Positions 29,854-43,081 of a stretch of 64,000 bases of DNA are shown in pieces; positions within the stretch are counted from its first letter, which is position 1; every line of letters starts with the position of its first letter. The notes below the pieces were generated by a model, which saw only the letters and a program-made list of their open reading frames with translations, was not told the origin of the DNA and made no database searches. This DNA comes from Parascedosporium putredinis. Taxonomy: Eukaryota > Ascomycota > Sordariomycetes > Microascales > Microascaceae. The DNA lies in NCBI GenBank assembly GCA_949357655.1, contig CASHTG010000009.1, forward strand, positions 744,001 to 808,000. Reading direction: 5' to 3'. A program made the translations under genes and the position numbers.

Positions 29854-32800
29854 GCCCCGGACGGCATCGGGCAAGAGAAATCCATGCGGCTTGGCCGGTT
29901 ATCGCGTTCGATAGATGCCATGACGCGCGCATTGCGAACGGACGCGTGAGACCTAGTGCGGCAGTCTAGGCATTTCAAGCCCTGACGTGAGCCAAGATGG
30001 CAACCTCTTCCCTAGGGGAAGAAAAAAGTGTGAATTGAGATCGACAGAGGGTCGCTAGCGCTTCCTCGATCGGATCCTTCACATGAATTATTCCCAAATC
30101 GAAGCTAGCCGCCAGTTCTCGACAGCAGCTCTGTCGCGCATGGCGTCAGTCCATACTTGTGGGTAGGACTAACTTAAAACCACGAGTCAAGCTGGTGATC
30201 AGTCAACTACAGTGCAAGTGGACTGTTTGCTTCTCGTCTCCTGGAAGATGAAGAAAGGGCGATTTTGCTCCACTGATTGGATACGTGAAAGCAAATATCG
30301 CCACAGCTGATTGAAGAGAGGGAAACGCAACGATAATCTAGTGTTCATAGGAAATATAAACGACGACATATTATCACTCTTTCCACTCTTATTTTTTTTT
30401 CCTTTGTTGGTTCTCTGCCGAACGTGGTGCTGGCCTGTTTGGGTAACCTGCGCGGGTGCGGCTGTGGCTGAGACATCATGCCCCGTTTGGGAGGTGGACT
30501 CCTTTGACCTCGGGCTGACTGGATCCCAAATCAACTCTGGACGTAATAGATCGTCGGGGGAAAAAGGAACCGAAAAAGAAAGGAAAAAAAACCCCTCCAT
30601 GTACATGTCTCAAGTCACAAACATAAATATAGCAACACACCAAAAGTGGCACCTCGAGTGCGGGGTGTTGGTCAATATCTCTTCAATCCTCTGTTTGCCC
30701 CCAACCCGACCAGATGGGCTCGGAGGGTAGAATGCAAATTGGATTCGCATCCGACGCCACACGCAGTTGGAAAAGATTACCGGCCTGCGGAAGTGCCCGT
30801 CGTCATCCCGACGTCGGTACGCGCACGCTATGTGCCGATACGGCGTGCACTGGTGGAGTGAGCTTCGTGGGCGGACTGACGTGGACAGTATGGCGGTGCA
30901 AGGTCAGAGCCGAAAGGAATGGGTTTCAAGGTGGGGAACATCTCTTTGTTTCCCTCCAGATCTTTTATCCATTTGACTTGCATTGATGTCTCGCGCGCAG
31001 TTCTTTCAAGCTTGGCATGTTTAATCAAGCAATCCTGGCTGTGCCACCAAAAGTTGTGAGGGGAGGATTTTCCCGAGATGGTCAGGAATCTGTCTGACAA
31101 AAAATTGCACATCATCCCCGGGAGCAGGCTGGCCAAATTTAGATAGGAGATGAGATTCCTTCTTCACAGCTCGGTGACCTGCTAAGAAAAAGGCCTTATC
31201 TCATGCGTACTCGGCTTAAAAGAGGAATCAAGATGCGCCAGGGCAGACTTATTAGCCACTCAAAGGCTTGGCTGGCCAAAGGGATCAACGACTGCCAATT
31301 AGTAATTCGGCCGTCCAGCAGATGGAATCGCTTCTTTTGGGTCCTCAGCCTGTTCCACTGTCCCACATGATGAGCAGGACTGAGCACAGGTCCAGGCGCC
31401 GCTGGCGCATGTGTTTCTTTTCAGCTGTCGGGAATGGAAGATGCTTGATTCGCTGGTTGGATTGAGGTGGCGCAGCTGTCTCGACCCACCGAACACTTTA
31501 GCAGCGCGTCTGGAACAAGCCAAAGAAAGAAAAGAGAAGAAAAAAAAAAAAAAGAAAAAGAAGACAAGCCAGGGAGGGACCAGAACGGGCATCAGGCTCT
31601 CGCCTGAACTTGAGTCAGCCCAAGACTCTCTTGCTTGTCCTGGAACGGGTTTTGGATTTTCTCCGAGCAGCCATCAACCTCCCATCTGCCCACCCCTGCC
31701 ATACTGTTGAAAGCTTGTGCTGAGGGCTTGGCCCGCTAAACGCAAGCGATGCAGACGTTGATCCTCAGCTATGTGAACGAACTAATGCTTCTTCTCGAGC
31801 TAGAGGAGAATAGGCGGAATCAAATTCCATATTCGGTGTACCGAGCAATAATATTCTTATCAATATCGTTTTTTTATGTTGTGAGAGCCTGGTGCGCCTC
31901 GCTCGCCGACTCCCTGTACTTCCCACCCTGCAAGGAGCAAAACCCAGACGCTGTTCTCAGGCTCGCGTGGCTTGGCTGATGCTTGGGCGCCACGCCGTTC
32001 GTCAGTAGCGCAGCTCCCTTGCCCTATGTGCCTGTATTTGTTGCCTGGATTAATGAACTCTAACGCCAAGCCCGCAACCATATTCTCCTGCCCCTGGCTG
32101 TGCAATCTTGGCTCGCGGAAATGGAGAAAAGGAGGAGACTGTGACAAGAGCCCAACGGGCAGTGACCCAGAATAGGGCTAGGACAGATCGCGATCGCTCA
32201 GAGCCTTCTCTTTCGATTCAGTGTTCCCGTACGGTATCATCCCAGATGTCTTTATTCTCTGGTTTTCATGGGACTTGATTCGGTCTTGCTGCTCTTTCTT
32301 TATCTTTGGAAGAGCACTTGTCCCAGCAGCCCGCTCCTTTTTAGCGTCAACCCTGTGGTACGTACCCGGATTCGATATCCGTTCAATCTTGGGTTAGATG
32401 GTATTGAATCGTGCATCCAGACAATAAAATGTGGTTTATTGGATACTGTCACCCATCTAAAAATGGGTATCCATCCAGCTGACGATGCCCGGTGCCGTTG
32501 GTGCCGAAGAAAAGAATCGCGAAGAAGAGATGGAGACAGCGTAGAGAAAAAGGGAGTAAAAAGAAAAGAAAAAAAGAAAAAGAAAAAAAGAAAGAGGCAC
32601 CCGGGCAACCACAAGAGCCGCAGCAAGTCAGAGCCAGCCGCGACAGCCTGAGGGCGGGTAATACTCCCCTAAAACCAAATATCTGGCTGAACTCGCATCT
32701 CGGGTACCTGAGCCACATCAGCCGTATGCAAAAGGTACCCACGAGCCATGTTGCCCTCCCCACCGTTGCACCATCACTGGGGCTTCCCTGTTCGAGGCTC

Positions 32801-33411
32801 AGTCCTTCAATGGCTCAGCCAGTCGTAGCCTCCCTTTTCAATGCCGCACCCGCGCCAGCTTTGCCCTCGTTGCCCCGTCCAGAAGGACGCAGCGAAGCAG
32901 TGATCAACCATCAACACTCAAACCTCGTCATCCTGTCTTCTTTTTTTCCCTTCCTTTCCCCCTTGCCCTCAGCTCCCGTTTTCCTTTTTCTTCTTTCTTT
33001 GAAACTCGCTTCCCTTTCCCTCACATCGCAACTTCTTTTACTTTTTTCAACACATCATTGTCAAAGCCAGCGAAGCTTTCCTCTTGATTTCTCTTTATTC
33101 GCTTGGTGGCCTGTAGAAGCCTTGTCTCCTTTTCTTCATTCCTGCCGCCGTTTTCGAGGTACACGGCCTCCTTTAATCTGCAGTAGTGTGTCGAGCTTGT
33201 GCTCACCTCCGTTTCCACCCCTTGGTATCGAGCCATTGCGACGAGGAACAAAAGGGCGACAATACCAAGGCCGCATTCCAAGGAAACAAGCTTTCGTTTC
33301 CGTCTTCCTCGATGCAAGGTCTCGCGACCCCTTCCTACATTTAAACTCGAAGTGTTCTATCATCGCTTGTTCGCGACTCGAGGCTAGCGAGCCACGACAA
33401 CATCCACCACC
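29854..33411. other. 3.6-kb gene-poor region upstream of the MARVEL gene
   Basis: No family is recognisable. It contains an A-rich run at 31535-31563 and an A/G-rich tract at 32540-32600. A 313-codon open frame (32492-33433) is explained by the lack of stops in homopurine/pyrimidine DNA and overlaps the next start out of frame. The right third is probably a long 5' leader. Confidence 0.5.
32935..33110 (+). promoter_or_regulatory. Pyrimidine-rich leader of the MARVEL gene
   Basis: A long T/C-rich stretch lies about 300-480 nt before the start at 33412, typical of highly transcribed ascomycete genes. The exact transcription start cannot be seen. Confidence 0.35.
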
Positions 33412-34580
33412 ATGGTGTCTCTCAACAACATAGACCCTGATAGGGTCCCTTCGGCCAAGATGGCCGTACACGGTCTCCAAATTGTCCTTGTCTTTGTGGC
33501 CTGGGCTCTGGAAATTGCCGTTTTCCGAGACTCAGAGGCCAAGATCACAGGCCAAAATGGATGGTTCTTTGGTGTTGTACGTGTTCTCCCTGAATCCACC
33601 ATTGGCCTTTTCCTCTCCATTGCTTTCGCCATGTTTTCCTTGACGCCCGTCTCTAGCTACGAGACGGGGATAAGGGGTATCACCGCGACCACAATGGGAT
33701 ACCATCGGGACGTAAACGTTGCATAGAGGACGGTTGTCAGCTAATCTAACGTGTGATTTTAGTGCTTCCTCTCCATCCCAGCCTGGGTTTATGTCCTCAT
33801 GACCCCTCGATGGGAGCGTACCCGCCACCTTGCCGATCCTCGGGCCATGCTGGGCGTTGATATCCTCTTCTCCATCATCTGGCTGTCCGCCTTTGCCGCC
33901 CAGGCTACCTACAATGGCGGTGACCGATGCGGTGGCGCCTGCGGCATTAGCAAGGCCATTGTCGCTTTTGGCGTTTTTGTCACGTATGCTATTTCCCTCT
34001 CGCAAACGTCCCCTTTTCTTTTGCCCCTTTGGAAATGTAGGTGCTAACCCAAAACCAACCACAATAGTATTCTCTGGATCCTCGCCGTTGTCATCAGCTT
34101 CTACACCTACCATCACTGGAAGCTCGATGGCTACCTCCCCGGCTACGATCACCGCAAGCTTCCCAACTCCAACAACATCGATCCTGACAAGGCGGCCTTC
34201 TCCATGGCTCCCCATGACGAAGAGGCTTATGCGCCCGTCAACATGGATGAGCGTGAATCCGGCCGCAATGACGATTACGCGAGCGGTGCTTATGGCGGCG
34301 CTCCTTACGGCGGCTCGCACGCTGGTGGCCGCACCGACCCCTACGATGACGACGACCGATATGACAACGGAAGCAACGTTGGCAGCAACGTTGGAAGCCA
34401 CATGGGGAGCAACGTCGGCGGTCGACACGGCAGGACGAGCGGTATCTACGAGGGCGATACGAGCTATGGCGCCCCCAGCAGCACCGTGTCTCCAGCTACG
34501 GTAGCCCGACCCCGGACCCTTATGAGCAGCAGTCCGGTCCTGCCCAGTTCCCCTCGGGCAACTACGACAGGGTACACTAA
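33412..34580 (+). CDS. Four-TM MARVEL-domain-type membrane protein
   Basis: Three exons (33412-33576, 33763-33983, 34068-34580) encode 299 corrected residues. Four membrane segments are visible: AVHGLQIVLVFVAWALEIAVF, CFLSIPAWVYVLM, LGVDILFSIIWLSAFAAQAT, and AIVAFGVFVTILWILAVVIS. A cytosolic tail of about 130 residues follows, rich in Gly, Asp and Asn with NVGSNVGS repeats. The acidic-aromatic loops and topology fit fungal MARVEL/Nce102-like proteins that organise plasma-membrane domains; the family call is by topology and spacing, not a single signature residue. One C is missing in the CCCCC run at 34472-34476. Restored, the tail continues QQHRVSSYGSPTPDPYE and ends at 34580. Confidence 0.85.
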
Positions 34581-35155
34581 AATGCATGAGCGCATGCCGC
34601 TGCGTGCTTCTCCCCAGCGCTTCTTGGCCAGATCAAACAAATATTTCAGCAAATTACGCCCAATAGTGTTACGTATGCATTTGATGAGCCTAGGCGTGTT
34701 CTTATGTGAAGGTGATGAAGCATCTGTTGGGTACGTCATGGAATGAGTGATCAACGATGGCACCACAGGACGCTTTTTGGTTGTTTCAAGGCTTCATGTT
34801 GGATTACCGGTGTTGGGGCGTCCGTTTCGAGACCTGTTCTCTTTTTATCTTTCATATTTCTTTTTCACCCTTGTCCTTTTTATGCACAAAGAGGCGAACA
34901 TTCATAAGATACCAAATAAAATCGATACATAGCTTTTCTTAACCATTTCCTTTTCACAGCCTCTAGTGCCAAGTGTGATTGTGTCGTTACGGCTGTCTTG
35001 GCAGATGCGATGAATGCAGTGTGGCCTTTCCTAGGGGCCATCATACAAAAACCAAGGAGCCGAGCCGTTTTTGGCCCTTCACCGGCCCCTCCTACCCTAT
35101 TGCCAAGATGTCCTTCGCAAATGCCATGCTCTCTTCTCCCCTCCAGTGCGCCACC
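34581..35155. other. Convergent intergenic region
   Basis: This holds the 3' flanks of the MARVEL gene and nop16. It is AT-rich, especially 34840-34960. No gene is seen. Confidence 0.6.
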
Positions 35156-35992
35156 TCACCTGTTCTCCTGCCATATCCGCAAGCGTTTCCGGATATCCGC
35201 TTCAGTCTGCTGCATAGGATTAAGCCTCCTATCCCTCACCATGGCGGCGGTGTTGTCTTCTCCATGCCTCTCCACTAGCCTCGTGATCCACTCTCGTTCC
35301 CTCTCACTTTGGTATCTAGGCTTTTGATGACGGGTTGCGCGGCGAGCTCCTCGAGCTGCCTCACGATGCCGGTGGACGCGGGAACGCCCTCGTCGATTCC
35401 ACCCCATTCCTCTTCGTCCTCTTCGTCCTCTTCCTCATCCTCATCCTCTTCCTCCTCCTCGTCTTCGTCGAACTGGTTCAGCTGGTCCCTAAGCGGATTC
35501 GGCTTCGTCGTGGACCCGATGACGCGGATAATCCTGCCCGTGGCATCGCGCTCCACCCTCGTCTCGCTGATGACGGCGCCCTCGATCGTCGAGATGGCGA
35601 GGGGTTCGGGGCTCTGGCCTTGCGAATGGCGGCGGCGGTGGCGCGGGGCGCTTCGAGGCTCGAGGTGGTGGCGAGGGCGGCTTCGCGGAGGAGGGTAGCC
35701 TGCGCGAGGGAGATCTCGGAACCGCCGGTGGGGGCTTTTAGGCGGGAGACGAGGCCGAGGCGGTTGTAGTTTTGGGTCAGGGTTTCCTTTTGTTCCTGTG
35801 GGGGCGCATCGTGATATTAGCTCACTCGTGCTCTTCTTTTGTCTTGGAGAGTTTGGAGAGGAGGAGGACAACGTACCAGTTCTTAGCGATGATGCTGTTT
35901 CCGAGGGGGTTGAGGATTCTCTTCTTCCTGGGCTTTATCTTGATGCCCTGCTTCCCCGAGCGGTTCTTCTTTTTCTGAAGGTCCCTGCCCAT
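35156..35992 (-). CDS. nop16: Nop16-like 60S ribosome-biogenesis protein
   Basis: Nop16 is a nucleolar factor in pre-60S assembly. Two exons (35877-35992, 35156-35795) give 252 corrected residues. Exon 1 is a basic nuclear-targeting stretch (KKKNRSGKQGIKIKPRKKR) ending IIAKNW, as in yeast. Exon 2 continues ETLTQNYNRLGLVSRL, a polar region, VERDATGRIIRV, an Asp/Glu run, VRQLEELAAQPVIK, and the conserved end QSEREREWITRLVERHGEDN with MVRDRRLNPMQQTE. This order and the W-I-x-x-L-x-x-x-H-G-x-D motif identify the family. Three bases are missing: TTTT 35788-35791, CC 35618-35619 and TTTT 35322-35325 (plus-strand view), so no single open frame covers the protein. Confidence 0.92.
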
Positions 35993-38900
35993 CTTGAATT
36001 ACCGACCGAGAGTCACCGAGGTCCCTCTTTTTTTTTTTGTGGTGATTTCGTTTATTCGATTGTCTGAATATTTCTCCAGTCAATTCTAGCGGATCGTCAA
36101 GGTTTGGTGGAAGGAGTAGCAAGGCGTGTGTCTTGCTCTTCGTCAATAGGACCTCACCGAAAAAAGAGGAACAAAAAAGTTGGTTAATGGCGGGCAGAAA
36201 ATATTAGGCGGTGGAGGGGAAAATTTCGAGGAGAACAAAATGCCAATGCGGGATGGCCTGGCCTCGACGCTAATGGTGGATTGATCGATTTCTGCGTGGT
36301 GGGGCAGCCTGTGATTCGACGAGGGTTTTGCAAGGCTGTGAGACCGTGATTTCGACTTGGAGCTTTGGCGATAGATAGCGCTTCCACTCTTCACAATCAA
36401 CTCCTCAGAACGCGAGGCCAGCCCTTTACATCACATCGATTTTAAAGTAGATTATTGACGGCAGGATTCGAGTCAGAAGAAGTTTTTTGAATCATGGTCA
36501 TCTATGTTGGAAGAAGGTCATCCATCATGTCTCTCAACCGTCTCTATCTTCAGCACACCCCAGTCAGGCGTAAACGATATCTACATCACCTTCTTTTCTT
36601 CTTTGGTCTACTTGAGGCTCTTCTTAGGGTAGACAATAGTGAAGTATATGTGATGTGTATCCTTGGGTGATTATAGCATGCTCACACCTATAGAGGAGGC
36701 CAAAGATGTGGGCCGCAGTTGGAGGGAATTATGGACGTCTGATCTTTCATCACCTCGTTATTGATTCTCGGATCACCGCAGAATGCGTCTACAGTGTAGC
36801 AGCGAATAGTGTAACCACCTCGCATTCAAGGGCGGAAAGAGGCATGAGAAGGCTGAGCACAGCATAAGCTGACATGTCGTGAGCCTGGCCCTGATGACCA
36901 ACACCGCACGTCGCACAGCGTCGTTGTGGTAAATTTGTGAACAGCACTCCAACGAAGCATGTCAAACAAATTTGTTTTTCTTGAGACAAAGTCTAAGTCC
37001 GGTTTCTCTCTCCAAAAAGCTGCAAGACCTTCAGACTCGTGCTATTATATAGGCCTCTCGAACTGTAACTAGGGCCGAGGAAACCCTAAAGTAATGAGGG
37101 CAGCTCGCTAGTCACCCTAAGATTTTATAAATGCAGCATCAGATTCATTACTGTGGAAATGACAGGGGTATCAAGTATAACCAGCACTGGAGAACTAGAG
37201 ATCATTTGGCTACGGACCGGTAATTTTAGAAAGAGGGGGCCAGTCCTCTGCCATGGCTAACGACAATAGTGTCCATAGTGAGCGATCAACCATCAATGAT
37301 CGAATCCCACCGTACCTCTACCTATCCATTGATCGCCAGGGCCCTTCTCTTGAAGACTCGCACCCCGCCAGTGCACGGGGGCATGAAGCAAGCGTTGGTT
37401 AATACAGCAAGACGACGCAAATCTTCAGGCCTAGAAATCACCTGGCGGCTAAAGTGGCTATAGCTGCCAGTCTATCGTGGGGAGATTCGGATGCCATGAT
37501 TCTGAATCCAGAAGAGGGCCGGTCCCGTTGCCTACTTTGTCGTTGCACAGCCGGGAAAAATCGGGGGAACTATCAAGAGCCCGTCAGCGTAGGATAAACT
37601 TGCCACCTCGGGGAATATGAGAAATCCCCGCTGCGTTTCGGGGATTGTTGTGCGAGCCCGGGCAATCCAGGAGGCACTAGTGGCTGGTGGCAGGAGAACT
37701 TGGGAAAGGATCTGGTCGATGACTACCCCGCCCCCACGCAGCTGACCCAGAAGAGCGCGCTGCCACACTACCCCGCCAAACGCATGAGGTCCTGTTAGTG
37801 TCTCTGGGCTTACAGGGACTTGAGACTTTTGGTTGGGGGTCGAATTTGGGGGTTCTTTCCCCGATTCCCCGAGCAGTGGGTCACTCACTAACCTCGCAAG
37901 GGGAAGCAAAAAACAGCACCCACGCGATCGAGATCCACTGTCCATTAATACCACTCCGAGGATTTCAATGTCAACAGGTTTCAAGGATCCCTAGGCTATT
38001 AACATGTCTGTTTGTTTCGAAACGAATTTTTCTGACCCAAAGTTACCGAAAAGAACCGGCCAGGCAGTAGGAACACGCCCGGGGATCAGCGGCTCGTCGA
38101 GGATGGAAGCTCAATGTGCAGGGGAAGAAGACGGGCTGGCACTGACAGGCCCTTGCCCGATCGTCTGAACCGCCTTCCTACCGACCCAGAGGCTATGGCT
38201 AGGTCGATAGTGGCGGCAGGAGCGCCGGCGTTTGTGCTTTAGAAAGGATATGCGCGGCCCGCGGCGACTCTGGAAGGGGAGATGAGGAGAACCTGGATAT
38301 TACTTTCCCTTACGAGGCCATGATAGATAGGCTAGAGAAGCCAATACCGAGAATAACCTTGACTATCCCATGTTGGAAAGTCAATGCGAAGAGTTTCCCG
38401 CATCTATATGAAAGGGAGGCAATCGCAATTGCACCTTCGCTAGCGATGCTGGCCTTTACTCCGCACGGGGGAGAGAATCGATCGCTCCTTCCATTTTTAT
38501 ATTACAGGCTAAAATGGATACAGCCCTGAGCGGAGTGGCCTTCTGTGACATGACCACAACCGAGCGGAGACAAAGGTACGGTGTCGAGTTTTCTCCCTAG
38601 TCTAGTTGAGGCGACGGGTCGCTGTTGGCGGATACCAGAATACTCGTGGTCGATTTGCTCTGCTGTGCGGCACTAGACTGCGCTGTACTTGGATCTATGC
38701 TTCGTGGCCCGCTGCATCCGCCAGCCAGTTCATTCCGATGCGCAGCAGTTGTAGAGTCCCGTGGTCATTTGCTGCATGGCAGATCGAACCTTGGAAAAAT
38801 ACCGTCGCTCCAAACAGTGCATACTTCGTGACTCAAGCCCCAGGGAAAGAAACTACGAAGTAGGATTCAATGCTCCTGGGGTCGATTCGTCACCTCTCCT

Positions 38901-41900
38901 GTGGCTAGCCGTGGTTTGTGTTAGAGAAGCATGATCTCAGAAAACTCTTTGACCGAGTGGCCCACTTCCCTTTTCCCTTTGGGAAAGAGCTCCAACTCTC
39001 TTGCCTGTGTCCATTTCTTTTCCTCATGCCATGAACCCACTCCTTCTTCCTCAACAGCCCCAGATATCTCACCGAGGGCCGAGAACTGAGGTGGGCGTCT
39101 TCCGGGCTTGGTTGGCGAGTGCCCCATCCATCCCGCTCGTTCCTGCGCTTTTCATTGGTGGATAATCTTTTTACCTGCGAATAGTGGCCTGCCCGCCGAT
39201 CTGCAAGAACATGTACTTGGCAAGAACGTTCAGAGTTCAACGGAGTGTCCTCGCCCGCCGCATATCAAACTCCGGCCGATGAGGTTCGAACCGGGGAACA
39301 GGGCAGCCTTCGGGTTGGTTTGGTCTCCCTCCATCAGAGGACGCCACCCCAGGATACAATGCCAGTACTATATCCTGGCCAAAGATACAGGTGAGGTCTG
39401 CCGGCAAATAATCAGTTTCGGACCAGCAATTCAGGCCCGGGTTATCGGCTCTGAGACGTGTGGGTGTGAGTGGTGGTTTGGTGGGTGAAGCGTTCGTATC
39501 TCTGTCAAAGGGAGAAGGGAGTTGAACTGAAGAGCCAGTGGTGGATCCTGTACCCACAAGCTGTGGATGATTGTTTGAAATCAGGAGTGTGCTTTCCAGT
39601 TGGTTCTGTTGGATCTGGCAGTTGACCTTATTCTTAGTGCAGGAGCGACCAATTCCATCCTTGTGCATCCCGGTTCCAACCATTGGATCCAATGCATTTG
39701 ATTCATGCGAGGAGGGCAGCGTCCTTCATCGTGGCTTGATACAAGAGGCAGCGCCGGCCTGTTGCCGTTCGATTCGAGTTACCTGATTGATAATAGCGAC
39801 GCCTTTGTCTTATTTTGGGGAGGGATTGAGCTTGAATCCCCATTCCCTTTGCGGGAACCGGTGCTTGCTTGCAACCTTTCGGGCGGCCAAACACCTGTCA
39901 CCAGCGATGCGTGACGTGACAGATGATGGGTCGTATGGCGGCGCGTGAGGCTGTGGGTCTCCCGTTTTCTTTTTTCCTCGTCTTTCCACCTCCTGATCCC
40001 CATCCAGCCCCGACCGCCACATTTAGCTCGGTGCCGAAGCGGTCCAATCCTGCAGAGCGGCCTTTGTCGCGAGGAGCGTATCGTCTCCACGTTCAGGCCA
40101 AGCCTAGCCACGAACGACAACGATGAGCTCTTCCCACTGGTGCTGGCCAAACCATCCCGCGTGTACCAGGGATAGTGGTGATTAGGACGGCGTCTCATTC
40201 GCCATGAATCCTCACCACCCAGGTCAGGGGTATTCATGGATGATATTAACGGGACATGTTAATAGTTCGGGTTTTCCAGCCTAGATGTGGTTAGCAAGCT
40301 TGAACACTAGTGCATGCTGCGCAGGGTGTTGAGCGTGGGATTTAGCAGTGGACAATGCTCCACCGGCCGGATCCATGGGATGAAAAGTTGAACCCCACGA
40401 GCCATGACTAGTGTAAATAAAAGGCCTGACGACGAGATCAAACGCTCGGTCCGCCAAAAGCCCGCCAAAAGACACTGACCAGCTTTGTGGTCCGATGGGT
40501 CAACGATGGGTCAAGATCTTGTTTTTGCCCCACGACGACGGAGCATCTCAAGGGCTTTGGTTTACAAAAAGACACATCCGCGGCGGCTAACTTCTCTGTG
40601 GCCCTCTGTAGCCTCCGCCCTCACCGGGCCGGTTGATAGTTGAACGCGGCCGCTCGCCTGGATGCTACGTCGGGCAGGTCACTCAACTCACCTCCCACCT
40701 TGAAGTCAGCATCATCCAAGGCTCGACGGCAACACAATTCTGTGGCTCCAGAACGAGGGGCGCGGGGTCTTCCCCTCAGACGATTCCCTTCCTTTTTCTC
40801 TCCCTCTCTCGATGTCGCTTCGGGCTTGTTGGCGAGTGGAACCGTTGCTCCTCTGGACTTAAACGAGTTCGTCCCACCCCAGATATCTGCGCCATGGCCA
40901 TGCTGGCTCACTTTGAACAACGGTCATTCGCGATTCCCTGCCAATCTATCTTTTCACCCCGGAATCCGACAGCAGGTCCTGTCCCACCACCCCCTCCATC
41001 TTCCCCCATCTCCAAGGGTCCCGACCAAATTTCAGTTTGGCTGCATCCACCCATTCACCCAACCCAACCCCAGTCTTTGGTTCAGATGGACATCTTGTCC
41101 CTCCGTCACGTCTACAATGCCTCGAACCCTGCCGGCAGAAAGCAAAAGAAGGCAGAAAATTGGAGGAACAGGTTGCACCCCATCCCATCCCACTCGGCGC
41201 CAGGTGCAAAAGGCATAGTGTGGGGAATCTTAACCACTCCCTTTGCATCGATTCATATCCTATTAGTCTGATTATCCGAATTTCTCAGCCCCTGACCGAA
41301 CAAGCAGGTCTCTTTGGCTGCACCTGTCCCAAGAACCTTCAACCCGATTGTCTGTCTATCCACAGATACTCAGCTGCATGAATGATGATCCCGTCCCGAA
41401 GTCGACATGTCCTCAACCCGCTCGCTGTGAGGAGGATCCAAAAGTCACTAATATGCAGTAAATTGGAGACCGAAAAGAAGGCAAGAAAAATGAAAAGAAA
41501 CGAGAACAAAAACCACCCGTTACCTGCCACACACCACTTATTCCATGGTTGCGACCAGTCAAATTCCTTGCGAATCAGGAGGAGTCAATTTCTATCACCG
41601 GCATATAGATTCTTCTTTTTCTATTTCCCCTACTTGATACCTTGGCCATGGGCTCTGAGCCGGGGTCGACGATTTGTCCGCCTCACCGGTGGCCTCGCCC
41701 CGGGTCTCTCTTTCTTTATTTTACCTTTTACCTTCCTTTCCGTTGACGCCGCAGCCCCCTCCCCATCCCCTCCTGAGGCTATTTACCAACCTACCTTCCA
41801 GAACGGCGGCCCAATTTACCGCGTATCGGCTATGATGGGGGCCATTTCTAACGCATTGGATTAAAAGCGAGTGATCGATTGGGCCCGTGGCCAGCACGAA

Positions 41901-43081
41901 TGAGCCACTTCTTTGTTCTTCCCGTCCTGGAGTGGGCGGGAAGAAAAAAGAGCTGGCCGTTGTTCATGACAATACCTAGTTTCTCGCCTGCCCTACACAC
42001 TATTTGATGTTTACGTGGATGTAGCATGAAAAAGCGAGAGAGAAAGAGAGAGCACCAGGCCTAGCTTTTCGTCCATTCCACGTCATACGTGCCCTTAGCA
42101 CTTATTCACTCGCCCTAATTATACCCCGGGAGAAGTCGATGTAGACGCACCCCGTTGTATCTCACACCCACCCGACCCCGCCCCTGGCCTCGTCGACTCT
42201 GTCGCCTTTGCCTTCCCACCTACTCGCGAGTGCGTGATTTCTTCGCCCCGTCCGTACTATATTATCCTCTTCTAAGGGGACAGAGTCCAATTGCAGCTTG
42301 CCGCAGGTGCCGTCACGACACGCCCACAGCAGCATCCCGGTCATGCCTCGGCGCCCCGTACCCTCCCTATTCCCTTCCCTTCGATGTACCTTGGTGTTAG
42401 ACCGCACGGCGCCGCTCTTTGCTAGCCCTTGAGCCTTGTAAGCCGTCAACGTAGAGCTTCCTCGCTTATGCCAGATCCCAGCTTGAAACCGGTTGGCCCT
42501 CTTGAGCTGTTTGCCGCCTCGGACACAGGTAGTCTAGAACGCGAACACACCCTCTTTGCTTTGCTTTGCTCGGACTCGGGTCAGTATCCGAAGACGGAAG
42601 GCTTCTGGATCTCCCCCTATATATAGTGTACCTAGGGTTCCGCCGGCCGTCTTTTTCTTTCCCACTCGTGCCTTGCTTTTCCTGTTTCTACTCTGTGCTG
42701 TTCGGTTTTTTTTTCCTTCCTCAGGTTTGTTGTAATTCCAGCTTCGGGCTTCCAATACACCCTCTCCCTAGTAGCACTAGACTGGGGCTTTCTTTCGTCT
42801 TCTTCCTCCCCCAAGGCAAGAAACTCGACACCTACCTACTCGTGTATTAACCTTTACGGTTTTGCTTGTCGCGGTCCGGAACCCCTTGCGTCTTTCTGCC
42901 CGTCACCGTAGATAATAGCCCAAGTGTTTGCTCCGTTCCGTTCAAAAGCTCTTTATACCCAAACGCGGCCACCTTCGCCTACTACCATTCCATCACGACT
43001 ACCAAACCGAACCCCCAATCACTCAATCTCCTTAGAAACCACCACATTCTGTTTCCGTCTCCTTTTGTCCAGAAACCGACA
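35993..43081. other. 7-kb gene-poor region between divergent genes
   Basis: Nop16 reads leftward and the DapA-family gene rightward from its ends. The open frames inside (longest 40633-41271 plus, 40640-41218 plus, 37532-37984 minus) show no known motif and no consistent splice partners. C/T-rich sequence at 42650-43000 is probably the leader of the aldolase gene. No transposon ends, target-site duplications or tRNA could be recognised. Confidence 0.45.

Noticed and set aside
32492..33433. 313-codon open frame ahead of the MARVEL gene
   Set aside because: It runs through purine-rich and pyrimidine-rich leader DNA that rarely forms stop codons, shows no domain, and overlaps the real start out of frame.
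40633..41271. 212-codon plus-strand open frame in the 7-kb gap
   Set aside because: No recognisable domain, overlaps another frame of similar length, and has no supporting splice sites or leader.
36000..43081. RIP-degraded transposon
   Set aside because: Base composition is mixed rather than strongly AT-rich, and no terminal repeats or polymerase remnants could be seen by eye. A repeat search would be needed to exclude it fully.
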